From positions 4,626,896 to 4,690,895 of the forward strand of contig OY986963.1 of assembly GCA_963920575.1 (NCBI GenBank): a DNA stretch of 64,000 nucleotides. Direction: 5' to 3'. Below are positions 12,001 through 20,829 of the stretch, one piece after another (within the stretch, counting starts at the first letter, position 1; every line of letters starts with the position of its first letter). A model generated the notes under the pieces. It searched no databases. It was given only the letters and a program-made list of their open reading frames with translations, and was not told the origin of the DNA. The position numbers and the translations under genes were made by a program. The DNA comes from Narthecium ossifragum. Lineage: Eukaryota > Streptophyta > Magnoliopsida > Dioscoreales > Nartheciaceae.

Positions 12001-13026
12001 GTGTGTGACTATTGCTTTCTCCATTGCTATGGTCACATTGTTCTTCAGTACCTTCCTCTTCACTGTGATAACCTTCATCGATGGGATTGCTTTCTCCATT
12101 GCTATGGTCACATTGTTCTTCAGTACCTTCCTCTTCATCGGAGTTCACATCCAAAAATGAAGATGCATAGGTTTTCATCTCATTGAGTGTAGGACATAAT
12201 TTTGTTGTCTTCACCTTCTCATCATCCATTTCAGATAGGTCATAGGTTATCAGGTTCTTGCCGTTATTATGTATGGACCACTTTACACATCGTGGTATCA
12301 TGTTTTCCTGTTGATCTTGTGTCACAACAGTTGTATGTTCGCAAAACCAGTACTGCACAAAAAAAGCAAATATGATGTTTAAAATTATGTCTAATGTAGC
12401 TAATTTTGGGAATTGAGTAAAATTTGAAATCAAGCATTTCAAGTAGATAAACTTACTGGCAACAACACTGTACAGCCAGTAACCCTTGCAGGGTTTTTAT
12501 GACGTTTGTCAAGTGAATCAATGAGAGTTTTTAAAATTTCACTTGACCAATCATAGGTCTTCATGTTGTCTAAATCATCCACATAGTTGATATAAGCCCA
12601 TGTCACTTTTCTTCCACTGCTACAGAAGAATATGGACTCCATGATGTATATAATGAGCAGTTTAATGCTATCAAGAACATCTGTATCACTGCCCTTTGGG
12701 AATGTGCTCACTATTTTCTCCTTCAAAGTTGCCATTGTAATAACCTTTACATTCCGGAAAATTCTGTCCAGTAACATTGTCTTCTTCTGGTGGGTGCTGG
12801 ACTTATTGACATCCAATTTCTGCGAGCCATGATCAAGCCCAAAAATATGCTTCACATCTGAGCTTCTAATCTGGCAGTATTGATGCCCTAATTTGAATGC
12901 CTTCTTAATGTAGTCATATTGTTTGATCAATAAGACTATATCATTGTCACGTTTCCGTGCATTCTTCTCTGTCAGTTTTCCTTTGTACACTGCGTCAATC
13001 AAGGTGTAAAATGGAGTTTTTGACAA
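9018..13026 (-). CDS. Ulp1-type (C48) cysteine protease gene carried by the MULE
   Basis: A multi-exon gene on the minus strand. The first exon (13026 to about 12450, starting MSKTPFYTLIDAVYKG) and second (about 12350-11945) resemble the N-terminal domain that precedes Ulp1 in plant transposon-borne proteins. The second holds EEEGTEEQCDHSNGESN twice. A short exon (about 11895-11840) and a long coiled-coil exon (about 11632-10650, heptad-rich Leu/Glu/Lys) follow. Then comes FTWIDVEMIIFMMKNQYISV (about 10540-10455), and the protease core: HVFFPIL and HW (catalytic His region, about 9650-9600), YNIEDEKWNFYNSMRP, and RNDCSMYACYFMREIA with the likely catalytic Cys (about 9157-9110). The stop is at 9018-9020. 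The His segment and the following YNIEDEK segment are in different frames, so there is a small frameshift near 9600. Exon limits are approximate. Ulp1 proteases remove SUMO; whether this one is active is unknown. Confidence 0.8.
10020..10345. repeat. AAGTNACTACC array in a Ulp1-like gene intron
   Basis: About a dozen units of GGAAGTTACTACC or GAAGTAACTACC. On the minus strand, which is the gene's sense, they mostly read GGTAGTTACTTCC or GGTAGTAACTTCC, so both palindrome-like variants occur. Confidence 0.88.
11660..11820. repeat. AAGTAACTACC array in a second Ulp1-like gene intron
   Basis: Six or so units of AAGTAACTACCA lie between the coiled-coil exon and the short exon upstream of it. They read GGTAGTTACTT on the gene's sense strand. 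Confidence 0.85.
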
Positions 13027-13179
13027 GAATTCTCAGTGTAGATCAGTGAATGAATCTTTTATGAATGCCATTATTGTAATGAGTGCAGTTACAGTTGATC
13101 TATACTGGATAAGGTTAACTTTTTTCCTGCATCAATAATGGAAGGGAATTAAAATAACTGTGAACATGGGAAGAATTAC

Positions 13180-14300
13180 TAACATTTAAAATGGCAAGTG
13201 TCTAAGAAGCAATTATAATGGGAAGTAGCTACAGAATAAAGAAGTCAGTTCCAAATAACAAGGAAGTAACTACAAATTATATTGCGAAGTAACTACATTT
13301 ACTAACTACCAATTTACGACAATAGGTAAGGGAAGTAACCACCAATTAGAACTTTAGTTTATCCCAGTTATCATCTGCCAAGTAAGGGAAGTTACTACCA
13401 ATTGTAATCTGCGAAGTCACTACAATTAAATTAGGTAAGTAACTACCATTAGAGTAGGGAAGTAACTACCAATTTAGATTGTAGTTAGTTCCAGTTATCA
13501 TCTGCGAAGTAAGGGAAGTAACTACCAATTATAAGCTGCGAAGTAACTACAATTAAATTAGGGGAAGTAACTACCAATAATGTATGGGAGTAACTACCGA
13601 TTGTCATCTGCGAAGTAACTACCAATAAATAGGCAACTAAATACCACTTAAATTTGTAAGAAATTACCATTTCAAAAGTATTTCCAAAGTAGTGGGAGAG
13701 TAACTAACAGGATATGAAGTAACCACCAACGGATTGTTGGCAAGTAACTACCAAAGAATTGAAAGTAGGGAGTAACTACATTAAAGTCCGATAAGAAAAC
13801 CTAGATAAAAAAACCCTAAATTCGCAAACAATGAATATAGTACAATAATTGGGAAGTAAGTAAGAATGAATTGGAAGTGGGAAGTAACTACCAGGATATG
13901 AAGTAACCACCAAGTGAAGTGAACCCAAGGGAATTTGGGAAGTAACTACCAATGAATTGAAACTACGAAGCAACCATTAAATCATCGGATAAGAAACCCT
14001 AGATAAAAAACACTACATTCGCAAACAATAAGTAGAGTAAAAAAATCGGGAAGTAACTTCCAATGAGTTGGAAGTGGGAAGTAACTACCATGGTATGAAG
14101 TAATCACTACGTGAAGTGAATCCAATGGATTTTTGGGAAGTAACTACCAATGAATTGAAACTAGGAAGCAACCATTAAATCGTCCGATAAAAAACCCTAG
14201 ATTCAAAACCCTAATTCGCAAACAATAAGTAGAGTACAATAGGTAAGGGAAGTAACCACCAATTAGTTGAAAGTGGGAAGTAACTACCACTTCCCAGTCC
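13180..14300. repeat. AAGTAACTACC array, right subterminal
   Basis: Degenerate units of GGGAAGTAACTACCAAT lie upstream of the Ulp1-like gene. Within it, a longer unit of about 180-190 bp including AAACCCTAGAT, TTCGCAAACAATAA and GAAGTAACCACCA repeats three times (about 13795, 13985 and 14180). Confidence 0.85.
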
Positions 14301-14764
14301 GATAATAACTCCTGGAAACGGCGGCCATAACCCTAGATTAGCAAACAATAAATCTTGTACAATAACCACAAAGCTTCTACTGGAAATCTCCATTTGTTGT
14401 TGCATTTCAAAAAAAAGAGGAGGGAAAAATGATAAAAATGATAGAAAACCGTACCCTTTTACCATTTTGAATGTTTTTTTTGTGACTGGAGGCGGACGGT
14501 AGGACCTTCTGCGACGGGAGCCGGACGGTAGGATCTTCCATGCCGCCGATAAGAAGGTCTATCGGAATCTTTAGGCTTTACTGGTCGGACGACGGCGACG
14601 GAGACGGAATACGCGGGACGCCAGAAATGGTGGGTAGATAGAAAGGCTCGTGCGCGTTGGAAATGGGAGGGACGGGCTTTTATTGGTAATCATTTTCGAA
14701 TTTTTCGGAAATGACGGAACGGGCGGCCTGCGTGGCTGTATTTACGAGTATGGGAATGAATAGG

Positions 14765-14872
14765 GGTATTGTAGTCTTATGTTACTATTGTGGGTACTAA
14801 AACACTTAAGGACTGTTACAGGGGACTAAATCACAAGAAGAGGTCACTTAAAGGACTAAACAACATATCCCC
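14765..14872 (-). repeat. Right terminal inverted repeat of the 11.6-kb MULE
   Basis: This is the reverse-complement partner of 3286-3420. Between the last GTAACTACC unit (about 14290) and this repeat, 14300-14765 is GC-richer and probably the 5' region of the minus-strand Ulp1-like gene. Confidence 0.7.
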
Positions 14873-15062
14873 TAATAAGTATGTACATTTGCTTCCAACT
14901 TGTTCTGACTCATTATCATAATAATGATGAAGATTCGTTCTTAGAAATTAATAAATAAACCAGCTTGTCACGTTTGGATTCGGGCCTAGAATTGCGATCC
15001 TTCCTCACCCCATCATAGATTTCATACGATATGGGCCGAATCCAACCGGATTTTGCTACATA

Positions 15063-15095
15063 CCAGGGCCTTGCAAGGGTCTTGCAAGGCCCTGG
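15063..15095. repeat. Perfect 15-bp hairpin in left Pack-MULE terminus
   Basis: CCAGGGCCTTGCAAG, three bases GGT, then its exact reverse complement CTTGCAAGGCCCTGG. It starts 15 bases inside the element end. Confidence 0.95.
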
Positions 15096-16176
15096 CCACA
15101 TGTCATCATATGCGAATGACACCGAGTTCTCTCCCACTATCAATTTTCCTGACCACGTGTCATCATTCGCAAGCTCTCCCCCATTACGTCGTCTTCCCCT
15201 GCAAACGTCAAAGCCAAAAATTTGGCGGCAGCTTCAAAATCTCTAAAATTTGGTGGGCAGCTTAAATCCCTCACCTCTCTCTCCCCGGCGCCTGGCTCTC
15301 TCTCCCTCCCCCCATCGCCCACCCTCTCCGTCCTCTCGTCGCTCTCTCTCCCCGGCGCCGGCGTCACCAGCCCTCGTCACTCTCTCTCCCTCCCTCCCCC
15401 ACCGCCCCCCCTCCCCGTCCTCTCGTCGTTCTCTCTCCCCGGAGCCGACGTCACCAGCCCTCGTTCCTCTCTCTCCCCGACGCCGGTCTCTCCCTCCCTC
15501 CCTCCCTCCTCCCTATGCCCCCCCTCCCCGTCCTCTCTTCCCTCTCTCTCCCAGGCGCCGGCGTCACCAGCCCCCAAACGCGAGAAGAGCACATCCCCAT
15601 CTCTCTTTCTCTCCCTCCCCGACCTCTCGTTCCTCTCTCTCCAACGGCGGCGCCGGCTCCTCCTCCGGCATCCGCGCACACTCCTCCTCCGCCGGCATCC
15701 GTGCGCGCTCCTCCTCCGCCTGCATCCGCGTGCTCCTCCCCCAGCATCCGCTCACTCCCCGACGCCCCGACCATCCCGACCACCTCTCACCCCCGGCGCC
15801 TTGCATTCTCTCTTTCTCCCCCTCCCTCCCCCACCGCCCCCCCTCCCCGACCTCTCGTCCCTCTCTCTCGCCGATGCCGGCGTCACCAGCGCGTTTGATC
15901 GGGTCACCACTGCAAGCCGCCGGTGAATCCGCAGCCGCCTCCATCGCCTTCCGCGACGCCGACCCCGCCGCCTCCTCGACCGCGCCATTCAAGTGAGTCG
16001 TCAGCGCTCCCCGGCTCCCTTTCTCAGGACCTCCATATACTGCGACGTGAACGGCTACAATGCCTTGCATTCTCTCTCTCTCTCCCTCCCTCCCCCCACC
16101 GCCCCCCCTCCCCGACCTCTCGTCCCTCCATATACTGGCAGATGTTTTACGCACTATTGTTGATATAGCATCGCAG

Positions 16177-17030
16177 GTATGGACAGAGGATGGTGAAGAG
16201 GACTGGCACTGTGTGCAAACACAAGGTGAAGCTAACAGGTGGGGATCGCTCGAATTAGTTTCTTTTCATCTATTTGTGGAATTAGCTCGATCTTATATTT
16301 TTTAACTGCCTGAAGAAGCAAAATTCTAGTTTTAGTTTGGCTTCATTGTTTATGGGCTGCTAATCTTGTAACATGTATAGCTAGATTTTCATAATCTGAA
16401 GATGTACAAAAGATCCTCGCAGCTTCTGATTTGACTTGCTATCTGAGATTTTTTACTGTTCTTTGTTAGTAAATGGCAGCAACAAGTATGTTAACAAGCT
16501 GTTTATTCTCCCCGTTTGGTTGTCATAAAAGATAGCCTTCTACGATGGTGAGATCATTTGCATTTTCTGACCATGCTCTTCAGTGGTCATTCTTAAGTCT
16601 TGGCAGTCTGGGCATCATCCTTCAATGCTACTTGAGATAGAATGGTCACTTGCAGGTATGTTTTCCTGATAAGATATATTCCATACAAGACTTGAGTATA
16701 GAAGAGATATTGAGGATGGTTTCTTACAGTGATGATTTAACCTTAAAGGTATGGGACACCAGAGTCAATCCATCTCAACCGAGAGCTGATGGTTATGGAC
16801 CTTGGTGAGCTACAACTTAAGTATCATTACTGATCGGTGTATGGGTGATTACAATTATGGCCAAGCCATATGCAATTTATGCTGCCAATTGATAGTCTAC
16901 TTTCTGTATAAAATGGTGATTACTATTGACATTTTTCCCTGCTGGATCATCTTGCTTTCAGGACCCTCAGCTGTTAGCCTCAGCAAGCGACGATGGAACA
17001 GTAAAGATATAGGAGCTTGCAGAGGTTTCA
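16177..17030 (+). pseudogene. Captured CIA1/CIAO1 (cytosolic Fe-S assembly WD40) exon pieces
   Basis: Three collinear pieces of the WD40 protein that delivers Fe-S clusters in the cytosolic assembly (CIA) pathway. Piece one (16177-16238) reads VWTEDGEEDWHCVQTQGEAN, flanked by CGCAG and a GT donor. Piece two (about 16716-16804) reads MVSYSDDLTLKVWDT, then DGYGPW, with a GTGAGC donor. Piece three (16962 to about 17030) reads PQLLASASDDGTVKI, then a TAG where CIA1 has Trp, then ELA. These match the WD repeats 4, 5 and C-terminal repeat of plant CIA1 in order, with the exons between two and three missing. The intron-like spacers show that genomic DNA rather than mRNA was captured. Not functional. 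Confidence 0.85.
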
Positions 17031-17065
17031 AGATGGTGCTCTGCTGCCAGGCTTATGTGCTATAA

Positions 17066-18200
17066 TTTAGTTTCTCATACAAGTTTCAGCCTTGAGTCAC
17101 TATTATCCATGTATCTAAGGTTCTTGACAAATTAATATTAATGGAGACTCATTTTCTGAAAGAACAAGATGTTCCAAGTTTGTAAGATAGAAATTTTAGT
17201 TGGGGAAGAAGGTGGAGGTATATCTCAAAACCAGAAAAAGAAACCTGTTTCAATTGATAATGCAATGAGAAATTTGTTACAAAAATATCAGAGGGAGCAT
17301 TTACTTCCCTCTGATAAGCATGAAAGCTAAACAAGAAATATATAGAGCTCCAGCAATAGCGAGCACTTGACTGCGAACAGCCATGCTTCGCTGCAAGCTG
17401 ATTCCATGGATGGTTCCTAAAGATAAACCATGAATGAGTAGCAGCTCTTGTTGAATTATGCCAGATGTCAAGGCTGACGTGTTTCAGAATGAGTGGAGTG
17501 AGCAGCATAAAGCTTTTCATAGGTAGGAACATTCTGGAGTTTTTGGTAAGAACTTAACTAAGATTATTGTCTCATGTTACACCTTGTCAAATCCTGCTAA
17601 GCACATTTTTCAGTTATGCTCATCATTTTCTTGAGCATCTGGTAATCTGTCTAATGAAGCACTTCATCCGAAGACGTCACAATGCTCTGCATTTGACTAT
17701 GCGAAAAACAGTAACTGAAGACAAATGTGCTCTGAATTGAACGATAACATGGCATTTTGAATGACAAAATATGAATCAAAGAACGAATAATGCCATTCTT
17801 CAGCATCACACTAAACAGAAATGAACAAGATATGCTAATGGTCTACTCTAAATGAAGCAACAAACCACGTCTTTGTTTTCTTTCGCAATCCTACCATCAA
17901 TCTGATATAAGAGTGTGGCCTACTCTAAATCAAACAATAGTGAGCTTTGAACTCACAAAATCACATCATCCATATCGAAAGAAGCCATTGGATCAAATGA
18001 AACAAGAAAAACCAATCATTAACTGTAATTATGCATCAACATTAAACAGATAATAGAGACACAAGAAACAATCTAATAATCAACCAAGAACCTTTCAAGA
18101 ACAGATGAACCCAAGATCTCAAACTTGCAATTGCAAAGGAACTAAAATTTATGTATGTTGATACTGTACAACCAATCTGAAGCTAATATCTCAAAAATTT
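17066..18200. other. Pack-MULE interior without recognised genes
   Basis: AT-rich DNA between the CIA1 pieces and the right arm. A minus-strand stretch at about 17395-17310 reads MAVRSQVLAIAGALYISCLA, then a short end and stop; it is hydrophobic and may be another captured fragment, but I cannot identify it. Confidence 0.4.
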
Positions 18201-18212
18201 CCAATCTTTTCA

Positions 18213-18470
18213 TCACCGAAACATGGTGTCGGGGTAGCCGTAGCTGAGACCAATGGGGCGTTTGGTAAGGCTCATGAGCTCCGAAATGACCCCGGGGTCC
18301 AACCGGCGGTTGTGGTACCACTGCCGAAGGGAGCGGCGGAACTCCGGCGGCGTGTCTGGGCAGTCCTTCGGCCCACGGCGACTGATGGGCTGGCGGCCAG
18401 GGTGGTTCTCGCGTTGCCATAACGACTGTTGTCTCCCGCCCCTTGCACTGCCAAAGGAGCCGTCTAAGAG
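18213..18470 (-). pseudogene. Captured coding fragment of unknown origin
   Basis: At the inner edge of the right arm, a minus-strand frame leaves the Pro/Ser repeat and reads as ordinary protein: QRENHPGRQPISRRGPKDC, PEFRRSLRQWYHNRRLDPG, then VISELMSLTKRPIGLSYGYP and a stop at 18213. The composition (mixed charged and hydrophobic) differs sharply from the arm, so it looks like a captured exon. I do not recognise the source gene. Confidence 0.5.
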
Positions 18471-19101
18471 CTCAGCGACGTCCCGGCGGAGGAGGAGGAG
18501 GAGAACGCGGATACCGACGTCGGGGAGCGCGCGGATGCCGGAGGAGGAGGAGCACGCGGATGCAGGCGGAAGAGGAGCGCGCGCGGATGCCGGCGGAGGA
18601 AGAGCGTGCGCGGATGCCGGAGGAGGAGCCGGCGCCGCCGTTGGAGAGAGAGGGATGAGGTCGGGGAGGGAGGGAGAGAGAGATGGGGATGTGCTCTTCT
18701 CGCGTTTGGGGGCTGGTGACGCCGACGCCTGGGAGAGAGAGGGAAGAGAGGACGGGGAGGGGGGGCGGAGGGAGGAGGGAGGGAGGGAGGGAGAGACCGG
18801 CGTCGGGGAGAGAGAGGGACGAGGGCTGGTGACGCCGGAGCCGGGGAGAGAGAGCGACGAGAGGACGGAGAGGGTGGGCGATGGGGGGAGGGAGGGAGAG
18901 CCAGGCACCGGGGAGAGAGAGGTGAGGGATTTAAGCTGCCCACCAAATTTTAGAGATTTTGAAGCTGCTGCCAAATTTTAGGCTTTGACATTTGCGGGGG
19001 AAGACGACGTAATGGGGGAGAGCTTGCGAATGATGACACGTGGTCAGGAAAATTGATAGTGGGAGAGAACTTGGTGTCATTCGCAGATGATGACACGTGG
19101 T

Positions 19102-19133
19102 CAGGGCCTTGCAAGACCCTTGCAAGGCCCTGG
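19102..19133. repeat. 14-bp hairpin in right Pack-MULE terminus
   Basis: CAGGGCCTTGCAAG, loop ACC, then CTTGCAAGGCCCTG. This is the mirror copy of the hairpin at 15063-15095, 15 bases inside the right end. Confidence 0.95.
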
Positions 19134-19157
19134 TATGTAGCAAAATCCAATCCAACC

Positions 19158-20829
19158 CCTTTGCTATCCTCTCGCCGCCCAAGAATCTTGAACCATCCAC
19201 GTGTCCGGATCAGACACCCCAGATCACATCTACGCAAGCGTGATCTCATCATCAAAAGTGCGATCCTGGCTGGTCTCGTAGCGAAGAGCCAATCAAAAAG
19301 GTCACGACACGACATCGAGCCGTCGCCTGCCCAACACGTGGATATAAACTGATGTAGATCCGGATTGGCCACGTCGCCAGGCCGTTCGTCGACTGCCACG
19401 TATCAGCCGACCGAATCAATCAGAAACTCGGGGGATCTGTATCCATGTCGCGTAATTGGGACCAGATTAGGAGGACGAGTGATGGAGATTAGTTGTAAAA
19501 CTACTCGTACAACAACATCCGAGGCCATATTTAGCATCATTCTTTGCACTTAATAAAGTTCTTATATTTGTGGCCATCTGATTTGGTGCATTGGACATAT
19601 ATGTTACCTTCATCTATTTGATGTGCTGCATCAAGATTATCAAATAGGAACAAGAAAAACGTGCCTTGCTGGAGCAACCTAATACTATACCATGTGATTT
19701 CACTTATTAGTGTGGCTCGTGTCACCTGATATGTTTTGATTCATGCGGTTGCGTTCATATTTTTCACCGCTAATCGAATTGTCTCTCCGCTCTTTTTCTA
19801 TCTCTATATATATCTCTCTCATGACTCCACCTTCATTTTGGATTCGGATAAAACAAATGTCCACCGTCGAATTAATATTTATTTTTTCTTCACTGTTTCT
19901 TATAAAGTTGAATTGACCATTCTATATTATTTTATGGCGACGGAACATCACATACAGTGATACAGACAACATCATATGGATATGGACCTAACCAAACAAC
20001 TCCTGGTACGGTTCAACCTGCTTCTCAAGGCACTCTCTGCTGCAAAGTACACTTGCTCTTTTTAATATAGCACGTGAGGTCTTTATATATGAATAGTTTT
20101 GTTAGCCTTCGGCTCATCTAATAAAATAAAATAAAAAACTTAAATGCATAAATAGTTCATCAACATAATCTCAACATTAAGTCCTCAAATACATCAATAA
20201 CAAGGAAAATATAAGATAATGAAATGAATCTTTAGGTAGCAATCCTCCAACAAACTCAACCCTGGCGTCGTAACCTGTAATGCCTGCGGAAGAAGATGGG
20301 TCTGCAACACATCCAGTATCCAATCCGCACTCTAGAGCGCCATCACTGAGCTCCAAGTCGTAAACTCTCCAAATGAGAAGTTCTAACAACTCGCTTCAAT
20401 GTAGATGCCAGCAAACCCCAAGATCCTAAGGAAGCATATTTAAAAAAACATTAAAACAAGGCCACCCCTCAGTCAAACAACATCCTAATCTATGACTTTA
20501 GAAACTATTGACCGGTCCACAAAACTCTGCAATAACTTCCCCAACATAAAACATTAGATCCAAACTTCTCATAACACAAGACAAGGCAGAAAAGAGAGGG
20601 ACGACATGCAGAACTCAAACAAGACAAGGGTTCATGCATTAAAGCTTCCAAACAAACTATACATGAGGAGAATTATAGATTAGGATGTTATGTACTCTCT
20701 ATGCTACAAGCAGACAAGTCATACACTTTGATTTGAATAGATTAGGAACTGAGGGCAATCCAAAGAAAGGAAACGGTGTTATGGTACTCGGTACTCACAT
20801 GCACAGATTAGACTTATGGCATTCAATCC
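19158..20829. other. Intergenic DNA with promoter-like G-box motifs
   Basis: Bases 19158-19450 contain CCACGTGTCC, AACACGTGGATATAAA, GCCACGTCG and GCCACGTATC, which look like ACGT-core (G-box) elements next to a possible TATA. No coding start follows that I can support. The Pack-MULE inserted just upstream. From 19560 the DNA is AT-rich with no gene, up to the 3' end of the CNL gene. Confidence 0.4.

Larger units (their letters stand above)
3286..14872. mobile_element. 11.6-kb Mutator-like element (MULE) carrying a Ulp1-type gene
   Basis: A large composite DNA transposon. The left end reads GGAAAATTGGTGTTTAGTCT; the reverse complement of the right end reads GGGGATATGTTGTTTAGTCC. Further in, both ends repeat TTTAGTCCC and CTTTAGT-like phrases, so the terminal inverted repeats are diverged and roughly 100-130 bp long. 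The flanks carry AATATGTAC (3277-3285) and AGTATGTAC (14878-14886), eight of nine bases alike, as expected for a 9-bp Mutator duplication. The right copy sits five bases beyond the inferred terminus, so the exact right border is uncertain. Inside are a transposase on + (4874-7564) and a Ulp1-like protease gene on - (13026-9018). Known relatives are the KAONASHI-type plant MULEs that carry ULP-like genes. Confidence 0.85.
15048..19148. mobile_element. Pack-MULE with captured CIA1 (CIAO1) gene pieces
   Basis: A 4101-bp element with long inverted arms (about 15048-15770 and 18490-19148) and a perfect 9-bp target-site duplication AATCCAACC at 15039-15047 and 19149-19157. The termini read GGATTTTGCTACATACC on both ends. 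A 9-bp duplication plus long inverted arms indicates the Mutator superfamily. No transposase lies inside; instead there are fragments of a host WD40 gene (16177-17030) and another unidentified coding piece on - (18213-18470), which is the definition of a Pack-MULE. The arms contain Pro/Ser-rich open frames starting MAAASKSLKFGGQLKSLTS in both copies, caused by CT-rich repeats. Confidence 0.92.

Noticed and set aside
15222..16305. Pro/Ser-rich ORFs as extensin-like proteins
   Set aside because: They lie in CT-rich Pack-MULE arms, are open in several frames and are mirrored in the other arm.
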